Source of the DNA: Endomicrobium sp.
GTDB lineage: Bacteria; Elusimicrobiota; Endomicrobiia; Endomicrobiales; Endomicrobiaceae
Assembly (NCBI GenBank): GCA_031260765.1
Contig: JAISKX010000227.1
Coordinates: 1-13,134 of the forward strand
Reading direction: 5' to 3'
Length of the DNA stretch: 13,134 bases
Shown here: in pieces, positions 7,191 through 13,134 of the stretch
How positions within the stretch are numbered: position 1 is the stretch's first letter
Layout of the letters: each line of letters starts with the position of its first letter
Notes under the pieces: generated by a model
What the model was told of the DNA's origin: nothing
What the model saw: only the letters and a program-made list of their open reading frames with translations
The model's database searches: none
Translations under genes and position numbers: made by a program

Positions 7191-7798
7191 AACAAAGTTT
7201 TGAAATAGAATCATCTCCTTTTTTATATAGATTCGGCAGATTTTTATTTCATGTGATGTTTAAAATTATTTTTAGATGGCATATAGAGGGCGTTGAAAAT
7301 ATCCCAAAAACAGGCGGCGCTGTGATAGCTCCAAATCATACAAGTTGGTTTGACCCGCCTTTGACCGGTAGCGCGATGAGGAGACCGTTAAATTTTATGG
7401 CAAAACAAGAGCTTTTTGACATTCCGATTTTTGGTTTTATTATAAAGAGGACAAATGCTTTTCCCGTAAAAAGAGGCAGTCAAGATTTTTCAGCTATGAG
7501 GCATGCTTTTTCTTTATTGTCCGACGGGCGGTTCTTATTGATGTTTCCAGAAGGCACGCGCTCAAAAGATGGAAAAATAGCAAAAGCAAGGGCTGGCGCA
7601 GGTATGGCGGCTTGTAATGCTCAAGTTCCTTTAATACCGGTGAAGATAGAAAACACAAACAAAATGTCAAAGTTTAAGCAAATCAAAATAAAATATCTAA
7701 AACCTATATATCCGCCGAAAGATTTTACCAAAGCGGATTATTTGAAATTATCTCAAAGCGCATTAGATTCTATAGAGAAGGCGGAGTTTTCAAAATAA
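7181..7798 (+). CDS. plsC: 1-acyl-sn-glycerol-3-phosphate acyltransferase
   Basis: This membrane-associated enzyme acylates lysophosphatidic acid to phosphatidic acid, the second acylation in phospholipid synthesis. The acyltransferase motifs are clear: NHTSWFD (52-58, the HX4D catalytic pair), FPVKRGS (94-100), FPEGTRSKDG (122-131) and VPLIPV. A hydrophobic stretch near residues 13-31 could anchor it to the membrane. At 205 residues it is the short bacterial form. Its ATG lies inside the end of aroA (10-base overlap). The nearest Shine-Dalgarno-like GAGG (7164-7167) is 13 bases away, further than ideal, so it may depend on coupling from aroA. ispH begins one base after its stop. Acyl-donor preference cannot be inferred. 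Confidence 0.92.
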   Translation: MPLEQSFEIESSPFLYRFGRFLFHVMFKIIFRWHIEGVENIPKTGGAVIAPNHTSWFDPPLTGSAMRRPLNFMAKQELFDIPIFGFIIKRTNAFPVKRGSQDFSAMRHAFSLLSDGRFLLMFPEGTRSKDGKIAKARAGAGMAACNAQVPLIPVKIENTNKMSKFKQIKIKYLKPIYPPKDFTKADYLKLSQSALDSIEKAEFSK

Positions 7799-7799
7799 T

Positions 7800-8672
7800 A
7801 TGTCAAAAATTACTATTGCCCAAAAAGCTGGTTTTTGTTTCGGAGTAAAAAGAGCTATCAGACTTGCTGAAGAAGCTGTTTTGCATAATAAAACAGTTTC
7901 TGTAATAGGTCCTATTATTCACAATCCGCAAGAGGTTGCAAGGCTTGAAAAGCTTGGGATAAAGACTATAAATAAACCGTATAGAGAAAACGGCGTTTTA
8001 ATTTTGAGGACTCACGGCATTCCATTATCTCTATATAATGAATTGAAAAATAAGAAGTCGGTAGAAATAATAGACGCCGTATGTCCTTTTGTAAAGCGCG
8101 CGCAAAAGATTGTCGCCGATTTAGCGGCAAAGAAAGAGCCTATTGTTATAGTCGGAGAAAAAGAACATCCTGAAATTATTGCCTTGCGTTCTTATTGCAA
8201 TAATAAATGTATAGTTATAAACAGCGCTCAAGAAGCTAAAAGAGCGGCAAACTCTAAAAAAATCAAAGCGGGAAGCAAGTTAAATATAGTAAGCCAAACC
8301 ACTCAAAGCCTTGAAAATTTTGATAAGATTGTCAAAACGCTTAAAAAAAACTATGAAGTAAAAGTTTTCAACACTATATGCAAAGCTACTTTTGACAGAC
8401 AAAACGCCGCTTCAAAACTTGCAAAGACCGCTGATTTAATGATAGTAATAGGAGGAAAAAATTCTGCAAACACAACGCGCCTTGCCCAAATTTGTAAAAA
8501 AAACGCCAAAACCAAACATATAGAGGCGGCGGGCGATTTAAAAAAGGAGTGGTTTAAAAATAAAAACAATATATGTTTGACGGCTGGAGCCTCAACGCCG
8601 GATTGGATTATAAAAGAAATAAGGTCGGATATAGAAAAATTTGTAAATAAACTAAATAGTAAGGAGAAGTAA
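7800..8672 (+). CDS. ispH: 4-hydroxy-3-methylbut-2-enyl diphosphate reductase
   Basis: This is the last enzyme of the MEP isoprenoid pathway, reducing HMBPP to IPP and DMAPP with a [4Fe-4S] cluster. The three cluster cysteines are C13 (AGFCFGVKRAI), C95 (VCPFVKRAQ) and C194 (NTICKATFDRQ). Substrate-binding H41, H72 (LRTHGIP), H123 and the catalytic E125 (KEHPEI), the VSQTTQS threonines (167-168), NSANTTRL and GASTPDWI are all present. Length (290) is normal for a stand-alone IspH. It is followed by rpsA with no spacer: the TAA at 8670-8672 is directly followed by ATG. The ispH-rpsA neighbourhood is common, and in some Clostridia the two are fused; here they are separate. The gene implies that the organism uses the MEP route. 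Confidence 0.97.
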   Translation: MSKITIAQKAGFCFGVKRAIRLAEEAVLHNKTVSVIGPIIHNPQEVARLEKLGIKTINKPYRENGVLILRTHGIPLSLYNELKNKKSVEIIDAVCPFVKRAQKIVADLAAKKEPIVIVGEKEHPEIIALRSYCNNKCIVINSAQEAKRAANSKKIKAGSKLNIVSQTTQSLENFDKIVKTLKKNYEVKVFNTICKATFDRQNAASKLAKTADLMIVIGGKNSANTTRLAQICKKNAKTKHIEAAGDLKKEWFKNKNNICLTAGASTPDWIIKEIRSDIEKFVNKLNSKEK

Positions 8673-10373
8673 ATGACAGACAACAAAAAATTAAATAAAG
8701 AAGGAACGGTTTTCACAGAAGAAGCAACGATGGAAGAATTGATGAAGGGGATAGCGGAAACTCCGGAAATTAAACCCGGAGTCAAAATCTCAGTTCAAAT
8801 CATTGCGAAAAACAAAGAAGGTTTTGTGGTTGACTTGGGCACAAAGGTCGATGGGCTTATCCCTTTTAGCGAATATGAAGGCATAGCAATACCTCCAGAA
8901 TTAAAAGAGGGCGCTAAAATAAGAGTAAAAGTTATGGATATGCGCGGCGGGCAAATCAAACTTTCTCATAAAGAAGTCGCCCAAGAAGAGATTTTTGAAA
9001 CTTTAGACAAAAGTTTTAAAGATAAGAAACAAATCAACGGAACTATAGTCAAAGCTATAAAAGGCGGTTTTACGGTAGATGTAGGCGCGCCGGCTTTCCT
9101 GCCTATGTCTCAAGTTGATATGAAGCAGATAAAAAACCCAGACAAATACGTCGGTAAAATATATCAATTCTTAATAATTGAATTTGATAAATACAAAAGA
9201 CAGATTGTTGTGTCGCGCAGAAAAATTTTAGAGATGCAAAAAAATGAAAAGAAAAAGTTTCTTTTGGCAAATCTCGCAGAAGGGCAGATTATTGACGGCG
9301 TGGTAAGCAGCATAGTCAAATTCGGCGCTTTTGTGGATTTGGGCGGCATAGACGGACTTTTGCATATAGGAGAACTCGCTTGGTATAAGGTGAATAAAGT
9401 TGAGGATTTGCTCCGCCAAGGGCAGACTGTCCGAGTAAAAATTGTAAAAGTGGATAAAGAAAAAGAGAAAATTTCTCTCAGCGTAAAGAGCCTCCTTCCT
9501 AATCCATGGGAATCTTTATCGGAAAAATTTCCTATCGGTATGATAACAAAAGGCAAAGTTATATCGGTGATAGATTCGGGAGCTTTTATAGAGCTTGAAC
9601 CCGGCATAGATGGTTTTTTGCATAATTCCCAATATGCTTGGAATGACAGCGTTGCCGAGATGAAAAAGAATGTCAAAAAAGGCAAAGAGATTGATGTAAA
9701 AATAATATCCATAGATACTGAGAACAAAAAAATATCTTTGTCGGTAAAACAGATTACAGGCAATCCTTGGGAAGACGCTTTTAAACATTATGCTCCGGGT
9801 ATGGTTGTAAAAGGCATTGTTGAAAATCTTATGCCTTTCGGCGCTTTTGTCCGCCTGCCCGAAGGGGTTGAAGGTTTGGTTCATATAAGCGATTTTTCTT
9901 GGACTAAAAAAATCAACCGCCCTCAAGATATGGTAAAGAAAGGCGACGAAATTTCAGTAGTAGTCCTTGAAGTAAATCCGCAAAAAGAAAAAATATCTCT
10001 TTCAATCAAACACAATAAAACCGACCCGTATAAAAAATATAAAAACGGCTCTATTGTAAAGGGCAAAGTTGTCAATGCTCTTGATTTCGGCGTTTTTATG
10101 GAGCTTGAAGAAGGCGTAGAAGCTCTTATAAAAAACAATGAAGCCACAGTTGAAAAAATTGAAAGAGGCATACAAGTTTTAAAAGTGGGCGACGAGGTAG
10201 AAGCTAAAATAATCAAATGCGACATCAAGGAAAGAAAACTTGAAGCCTCAGTAAGAAAACTTGAAAGAGACCAAGAAAGAGAATTAGTAAAAAAATACTC
10301 CAATCAAAACGCTAAACAGACATTAGGCGATATTTTGGTTTCTGAAGAGGAGAATGAAGACGCACAGGAATAA
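8673..10373 (+). CDS. rpsA: 30S ribosomal protein S1, six S1 domains
   Basis: S1 binds mRNA on the small ribosomal subunit and helps load transcripts with weak or structured start regions. Six S1 OB-fold repeats can be counted at about residues 33-100, 117-184, 203-271, 288-358, 375-445 and 458-528. Repeats 3 to 5 have the strongest GAFV/GAFI...DG(L/F)LH signatures, and repeats 3-5 are followed by NPW or DPY linkers. The end carries TLGDIL, typical of full-length bacterial S1. At 566 residues it matches the six-domain proteobacterial-type protein rather than the shorter four-domain Firmicutes form. The start is ATG 8673 with AAGGAG (8661-8666) six bases away, abutting the ispH stop. Repeat 4 is divergent, with HNSQYAW replacing the usual HISEL/DLSW core. 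The RNase G gene follows after two bases. Confidence 0.95.
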   Translation: MTDNKKLNKEGTVFTEEATMEELMKGIAETPEIKPGVKISVQIIAKNKEGFVVDLGTKVDGLIPFSEYEGIAIPPELKEGAKIRVKVMDMRGGQIKLSHKEVAQEEIFETLDKSFKDKKQINGTIVKAIKGGFTVDVGAPAFLPMSQVDMKQIKNPDKYVGKIYQFLIIEFDKYKRQIVVSRRKILEMQKNEKKKFLLANLAEGQIIDGVVSSIVKFGAFVDLGGIDGLLHIGELAWYKVNKVEDLLRQGQTVRVKIVKVDKEKEKISLSVKSLLPNPWESLSEKFPIGMITKGKVISVIDSGAFIELEPGIDGFLHNSQYAWNDSVAEMKKNVKKGKEIDVKIISIDTENKKISLSVKQITGNPWEDAFKHYAPGMVVKGIVENLMPFGAFVRLPEGVEGLVHISDFSWTKKINRPQDMVKKGDEISVVVLEVNPQKEKISLSIKHNKTDPYKKYKNGSIVKGKVVNALDFGVFMELEEGVEALIKNNEATVEKIERGIQVLKVGDEVEAKIIKCDIKERKLEASVRKLERDQERELVKKYSNQNAKQTLGDILVSEEENEDAQE

Positions 10374-10375
10374 TT

Positions 10376-11809
10376 ATGAAAAAAGAAATAATAGTAAATA
10401 GAACGATGGAAGAAACGAAAGTAGCCGTCCTTGAAGACGGCAGACTTTTTGATTTGTTTATTGAAAGGCGCGAGTCCGAAAAAATCCTAAATAATATCTA
10501 CAAAGGAACGGTGGAAAATGTAGTTCCAGCTTTAAATTCAGCCTTCGTAGAGATTGGACGGGAAAAAAGCGCTTATTTAGGCGTGGACGATATAATAATG
10601 CCCAACAAACAAGAGAATTCAAAAGTGGAACAGCTCTTAAAACAAGGGCAAAATATTATGGTTCAAGTCTATAAAGAGCCTATCAATACCAAAGGTCCAA
10701 AAGTCACTATGGATATTTCCTTGCCGGGTCGTTTGTTAGTCTATATGCCTATGAGCGACAATATCGGAGTATCAAAAAACATTGAGGACAAAAAAGAGTA
10801 TGAAAGGCTGAGAAATTTGATGTATAAAATCAAAGAAGAAGGCAAAGGCGGTTTTATAGTCAGAACGGAAGCTGAAGAAGCGACAGAAGAAGAAATAAGG
10901 CAGGAAATAAGTTATTTAAGGCGTATTTGGGCTTCCATAGAAAATAGATTTCAGGAATATAAGCCTCATACTCGCATACATAAAGATTTGGGCATAGTTT
11001 TCCAAACCATAAGAGACCATTTCACCGACGAAGTTGAGCTTATGCACATAGATTCTAAAAAAGAGCTCAACGATGTTCTTGATTTTGTAAAAATCGTCTC
11101 TCCAGAAATCAGCGACAGAATCCTTTTATATGAGAGCAAACAGCCGATTTTTAAAGTTTATGGAATAGATGAAGAAATAAAAAATCTTCAGTCAAGCAGA
11201 GTTTTCTTAAAATCGGGCGGTTCTTTGATTATTCAAGAGGCGGAATCTCTTTGCGCCATTGACGTCAACAGCGGTAAATTCGTATCAAGGACTTCTCAAG
11301 AGGACACGGCGTCGTCCACAAATGTGGAAGCCGCCCAAGAAATCGCCCGCCAATTGAGAGCGAGAAATATCGGCGGAATCATAGTGATTGATTTCATTGA
11401 TATGAAAAAAGCTTCTAATAGGCAAAAAGTTTTAGAAAAATTAAGAGAGGCGACAAAAGGCGACAAAGCAAAAATCAAGATTTGGCCTATCACAAGGCTT
11501 GGTCTTATAGAGATGACGAGAGAAAGAAAGCGCGAATCTTTCTTTTCTTTGATGGGTGAGACTTGTCCTTTATGCAGAGGTTTAGGCGCAGTGATGTCTA
11601 AAGAGTCCATTTTTATCAAAGTTTGCGAAGACCTTGAGCAGATGAATGTAAAAATGCACAAAGGTAAAATCAAAATCAAATTAAACCCCGACATATTGGA
11701 CTATTTCCTTGAACGCAAGAACAGGCTAAAAGAGCTTTTCAACACAGACTTCGAAGTCAAAGAAGCCCCCGAAATCCCAAGAGAAGATTATCAAATAGTT
11801 TTTGAATAA
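10376..11809 (+). CDS. rng: Ribonuclease G (RNase E/G family)
   Basis: A single-strand-specific endoribonuclease that matures 16S rRNA 5' ends and takes part in mRNA decay. An S1-like insert (IYKGTVENVVPALNSAFVEI, residues 41-60) is followed by a 5'-sensor/RNase H-like region with IVRTEAE (161-167). The catalytic DNase I-like part has AIDVNSG with D296 and IVIDFIDM with D339 and D342, spaced 43 apart as in E. coli RNase E (D303/D346). ITRLGLIEMTRERKR precedes CPLCRG (397-402), the zinc-link cysteines needed for dimer-of-dimers assembly. At 477 residues it lacks the long RNase E degradosome tail, so RNase G is the better name. AGGAA lies five bases before the ATG, within the end of rpsA. It is the last gene of the compact block. 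Confidence 0.95.
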   Translation: MKKEIIVNRTMEETKVAVLEDGRLFDLFIERRESEKILNNIYKGTVENVVPALNSAFVEIGREKSAYLGVDDIIMPNKQENSKVEQLLKQGQNIMVQVYKEPINTKGPKVTMDISLPGRLLVYMPMSDNIGVSKNIEDKKEYERLRNLMYKIKEEGKGGFIVRTEAEEATEEEIRQEISYLRRIWASIENRFQEYKPHTRIHKDLGIVFQTIRDHFTDEVELMHIDSKKELNDVLDFVKIVSPEISDRILLYESKQPIFKVYGIDEEIKNLQSSRVFLKSGGSLIIQEAESLCAIDVNSGKFVSRTSQEDTASSTNVEAAQEIARQLRARNIGGIIVIDFIDMKKASNRQKVLEKLREATKGDKAKIKIWPITRLGLIEMTRERKRESFFSLMGETCPLCRGLGAVMSKESIFIKVCEDLEQMNVKMHKGKIKIKLNPDILDYFLERKNRLKELFNTDFEVKEAPEIPREDYQIVFE

Positions 11810-11822
11810 GACAATAAGTTTT

Positions 11823-11839
11823 GTAGGGGCAAATCATTT
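11823..11839 (+). repeat. Partial copy of the GTAGGGGC palindromic repeat
   Basis: GTAGGGGCAAATCATTT begins here. It matches the left part of the complete palindrome at 12568 apart from a three-base gap, then diverges before the right arm. It lies 13 bases past the rng stop and upstream of hicB, so with the copies at 12568 and 12616 it brackets the toxin-antitoxin genes. It is interpreted as a decayed or truncated copy of a dispersed element. Confidence 0.5.
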
Positions 11840-11848
11840 TATTCTGTG

Positions 11849-11868
11849 TCCTGCGTCTATGCGCAGGA
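11849..11868 (+). other. Strong GC-rich hairpin between rng and hicB
   Basis: TCCTGCG (11849-11855) and CGCAGGA (11862-11868) form a perfect 7-base stem with a 6-base loop; a G-U pair can extend it. No T-run follows, so it is not a classical intrinsic terminator. It may stabilise the 3' end of the long upstream transcript, help end it by another route, or be the remaining half of the adjacent repeat element. Function is unknown. Confidence 0.45.
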
Positions 11869-11891
11869 TAAACTCCGTAGCAGAAAATTAT

Positions 11892-11920
11892 TTGTCTAAG
11901 GATAGTTATTTTGATATATT
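11892..11920 (+). promoter_or_regulatory. Sigma70-type promoter for hicBA
   Basis: TTGTCT (11892-11897, four of six matches to TTGACA) and TATATT (11915-11920, five of six to TATAAT) are separated by exactly 17 bases. Transcription would begin near 11927, leaving about 23 bases before hicB, with AAGGAG in between. The motif match and position agree well. A TTGA-N5-TCAA inverted repeat (11911-11923) overlaps the -10 and could be an operator. Confidence 0.55.
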
Positions 11921-11949
11921 CAATCATTCCAAATCAAAAAGGAGTTTGT

Positions 11950-12300
11950 ATGAAAACATCAAAAATCGTTATAAAAGACAATGCTATAGCAATCGCTTCA
12001 TTGCCTGTATATTTCTTTAAATTTAATAAGGAAGACAAAGTTATTTTTGCGGAATGTCCGTCGCTTGCTATAAGCACTTTCGGCGATAATCTCAAACATG
12101 CAAAAGATATGTTTAAAGAAGCCTTTGACCTTTGGCTTGAAACTGTTGATAAAAACGGCAATATCATAGAAGTGTTAAAAGAACTCGGCTGGAAAACCAC
12201 TCAATCCTCTATATCTCCCAAAGAAGAATACCGCAGAGTCCCGATTGAATTACTTGCCAGCAAGTCGTTAAATCTACAAATTCCAATAGGAAGCAATTAA
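11950..12300 (+). CDS. hicB: HicB-family antitoxin
   Basis: Probable antitoxin that binds and blocks the HicA mRNA interferase encoded next. The core YFFKFNKEDKVIFAECPSL (21-39) followed by GDNLKHAKDMFKEAFDLWLE (45-64) is the partial RNase H-like fold of HicB/UPF0150: two strands ending in a CP(E/S)L turn, then a helix containing the usual alternating A and E pattern. The protein is 116 residues. The start is ATG 11950, with AGGAG about six bases upstream; a TTG further upstream at 11911 lies in the promoter and is rejected. The C-terminal part (82-116) shows no clear ribbon-helix-helix or helix-turn-helix, so self-regulation through direct DNA binding is not visible. hicA follows after two bases. 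The family assignment rests on fold-pattern recognition and on the neighbour. Confidence 0.8.
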   Translation: MKTSKIVIKDNAIAIASLPVYFFKFNKEDKVIFAECPSLAISTFGDNLKHAKDMFKEAFDLWLETVDKNGNIIEVLKELGWKTTQSSISPKEEYRRVPIELLASKSLNLQIPIGSN

Positions 12301-12302
12301 TT

Positions 12303-12536
12303 ATGGGGACGCTTGATTGTGTAAATCTTAGACAATTACGCAAACTTCTCAAAAAACAAGGTTTTATTGAAACCCGCCAAAAAGGCAGCCATTTAATAGT
12401 AGAAAAAGCGGGACTTTCGCGTCCGATAGTGATTCCAATTCACGGCAAAGAAGTTTTTCTATACAATATCAAAGAAATAATGAAAGTTTTAAATATGAAT
12501 AGAGATGAGTTTGTAAAAGAATTGAATGAGATTTAA
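12303..12536 (+). CDS. hicA: HicA-family toxin (mRNA interferase)
   Basis: A small dsRBD-like ribonuclease that cleaves mRNA and stops translation when free of HicB. The 77-residue sequence shows the family layout: helix LRQLRKLLKKQGF (9-21), strands ETRQKGSHLIVEK with the catalytic histidine H30 in the GSH motif, then VIPIHGKEVF and a C-terminal helix ending in EFVKEL. No key residue is missing, so it looks active. AGGAAG (12288-12293) lies about nine bases before the ATG, within the end of hicB, so translation is probably coupled. Antitoxin-first order is the reverse of E. coli hicAB but is common elsewhere. Repeats lie just downstream. Confidence 0.88.
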   Translation: MGTLDCVNLRQLRKLLKKQGFIETRQKGSHLIVEKAGLSRPIVIPIHGKEVFLYNIKEIMKVLNMNRDEFVKELNEI

Positions 12537-12567
12537 GAAAAAATTAACATCAGAAATAGACGAATTG

Positions 12568-12592
12568 GTAGGGGCAAATAATCATTTGCCCG
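12568..12592 (+). repeat. GTAGGGGC palindromic repeat, complete copy 1
   Basis: GGGCAAAT (12572-12579) and ATTTGCCC (12584-12591) form a perfect 8-base stem with a 4-base loop, preceded by the GTAG start that is shared with copies at 11823 and 12616. The arms are rich in G and C against AT-rich surroundings. It sits 31 bases past the hicA stop with no T-run after it. This form resembles small dispersed REP-like palindromes seen in intergenic DNA of several phyla. Confidence 0.7.
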
Positions 12593-12615
12593 CAGTTGTA
12601 TCAAAAATAAAATTC

Positions 12616-12641
12616 GTAGGGGCAGACCCTTGTGGCTGCCC
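12616..12641 (+). repeat. GTAGGGGC palindromic repeat, complete copy 2
   Basis: GGGCAG (12620-12625) pairs with CTGCCC (12636-12641), with a CC/GG inner pair around a CTTGT loop. The unit starts with GTAGGGGCA like the copy 48 bases upstream, but its arms differ in sequence while keeping complementarity. Conserved start plus compensated arms argue for a structured element rather than simple duplication. Confidence 0.7.
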
Positions 12642-12806
12642 AATCAAATGACAAAACAAAAATGATAAATAGTCCATAGTCTTATATAGTTTCACTCCGC
12701 AAACAAAACCTGCCGTTTGTCTTTTATCCGTCTTTTTGATATTATCCCCAATCCCAAGAAACAAAAAACATTGATGTCAAAATATATTTTGTAGGAGGTT
12801 TTATTT

Positions 12807-13064
12807 ATGAATAAAGAAATCAATAACAATTTTGCATATTTTTCTAAGAATATGCCTATGTTTTACAAAAAATACGGACATAAATTTTTAGCAATCAAAG
12901 ATAAGAAAGTCATAGGCGCTTATGACAGTGAAAATGACGCGCTAAAAAACACTTTACAAACAGAAAAACTCGGCTCTTTTTTGATACAAGAATGTTTTAA
13001 AAATCAACAAGAGGCTATATATCATTTTCAAGGGAATGTGTCTTTTGATTTTGTTCAAAGGTAA
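12807..13064 (+). CDS. Small DUF5678-like protein
   Basis: An 85-residue protein with no signal peptide or membrane segment. The middle, KFLAIKDKKVIGAYDSENDAL (from about residue 26), followed by GSFLIQECF, follows the pattern of DUF5678-type proteins, in which a basic beta hairpin carrying the words A-I-K and V-I-G is followed by a D-S-x-x-D/E-A helix and an F-L-I/V-x strand. The function of that family is unknown. It has a perfect Shine-Dalgarno AGGAGG (12793-12798) eight bases before the ATG, the strongest in the window, suggesting high expression, but no clear promoter was found. Another reading frame begins five bases after its stop, so it is probably the first gene of a two-gene unit. 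The C-terminal 20 residues (from YHFQGNV) match nothing I recognise. Coding status is likely; family assignment is moderate. Confidence 0.65.
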   Translation: MNKEINNNFAYFSKNMPMFYKKYGHKFLAIKDKKVIGAYDSENDALKNTLQTEKLGSFLIQECFKNQQEAIYHFQGNVSFDFVQR

Positions 13065-13069
13065 TAATT

Positions 13070-13134
13070 ATGACGACAAAAGGGCGTTGTTTTACAGGCT
13101 ATTGCAAAGGTATTTCTAATGTATTGATAAGCAT
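13070..13134 (+). CDS. Start of an unidentified gene, cut by window edge
   Basis: ATG 13070 has AAAGG (13057-13061) eight bases upstream, overlapping the end of the preceding gene, and the frame stays open for all 21 codons to the edge. The visible peptide begins MTTKGRCFTGYC and continues KGISNVLIS. In other genomes DUF5678-like genes are often followed by a retropepsin-like aspartic protease whose N-terminus is a short G-R-x-T strand. The GRCFTGYC start is compatible with that, but too little is visible to assign it. Confidence 0.45.
   Translation, partial: MTTKGRCFTGYCKGISNVLIS

Noticed and set aside
9164..9763. 199-codon minus-strand frame opposite rpsA
   Set aside because: It is wholly antisense to S1 repeats, low-complexity in composition, with no recognisable domain.
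11809..11897. Long-range pairing of AGACAATAA after rng with TTATTTGTCT before the hicBA promoter
   Set aside because: The arms are AT-rich, need a bulge and are about 70 bases apart; chance is likely without covariation.
11802..12020. 72-codon frame beginning inside the end of rng
   Set aside because: It runs through the palindromic repeat, the hairpin, the hicBA promoter and into hicB in another frame, so it is an artefact of open DNA.
12700..12725. Possible terminator for hicBA (CAAAC paired with GTTTG, then CTTTT)
   Set aside because: The stem is only five base pairs with a ten-base loop and a short interrupted T-run; too weak to call.
12582..12764. 60-codon minus-strand frame downstream of hicA
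   Set aside because: Much of it is the two palindromic repeats read backwards; no ribosome-binding site and no family resemblance.
12736..12788. Promoter for the DUF5678-like gene (TTGATA or TATATT motifs)
   Set aside because: No -35/-10 pair has acceptable spacing, and a start from TATATT at 12783 would fall in or past the Shine-Dalgarno.

Overview
This is an AT-rich bacterial chromosome segment in which every recognised gene lies on the + strand. A broken YrbL-like gene enters from the left edge. A tightly packed ten-gene block follows (about 748-11809), then a short accessory tail holding a HicB/HicA toxin-antitoxin pair, palindromic repeats, and a small two-gene unit cut by the right edge. 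A GT9 (heptosyltransferase-type) enzyme, a full six-domain ribosomal protein S1 and an RNase G suggest a diderm (Gram-negative-type) bacterium. The AT-rich codon use and the gene mix make an Elusimicrobiota-like or similar uncultured lineage my guess, but only at low confidence; no rRNA or other taxonomic marker is present.

Layout. 1-609: C-terminal part of a YrbL-family kinase-fold protein. 610-747: a consensus extended -10 promoter followed by a leader with two hairpins, the second shaped like an intrinsic terminator just before pheA. 748-4830: pheA (chorismate mutase + prephenate dehydratase + ACT), hisC, DAHP synthase with an N-terminal regulatory domain, and tyrA. 4868-5896: a GT9 glycosyltransferase. 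5907-11809: aroA, plsC, ispH, rpsA and an RNase G gene. Junctions range from a 10-base overlap to a 37-base gap, and no terminator is visible between the genes. 11810-11949: spacer with a partial repeat, a strong hairpin and a sigma70-type promoter for hicBA. 11950-12536: hicB then hicA. 12537-12806: spacer with two palindromic repeats. 12807-13064: a DUF5678-like small protein. From 13070: the start of a further gene.

How the genes work together. The DAHP synthase makes the first shikimate-pathway intermediate and AroA makes EPSP, the precursor of chorismate. PheA takes chorismate to prephenate and phenylpyruvate, TyrA takes prephenate to 4-hydroxyphenylpyruvate, and HisC can transaminate both keto acids to Phe and Tyr. 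The window therefore holds the entry point, the late common step and both terminal branches, with allosteric domains on PheA and the DAHP synthase. This is fused, apparently in one transcription unit, to phospholipid synthesis (plsC), isoprenoid synthesis (ispH), translation (rpsA) and RNA turnover (rng). It resembles the mixed-function supraoperon described in pseudomonads (aroQ-pheA, a hisC homologue, tyrA-aroF, cmk, rpsA), but here cmk is absent.

I found no CRISPR array, insertion sequence, tRNA or rRNA. The features most worth a second look are the putative attenuator before pheA, the missing cmk, a GC-rich palindromic insert inside tyrA, the palindromic repeats bracketing hicBA, and the DUF5678-like gene with its truncated partner.
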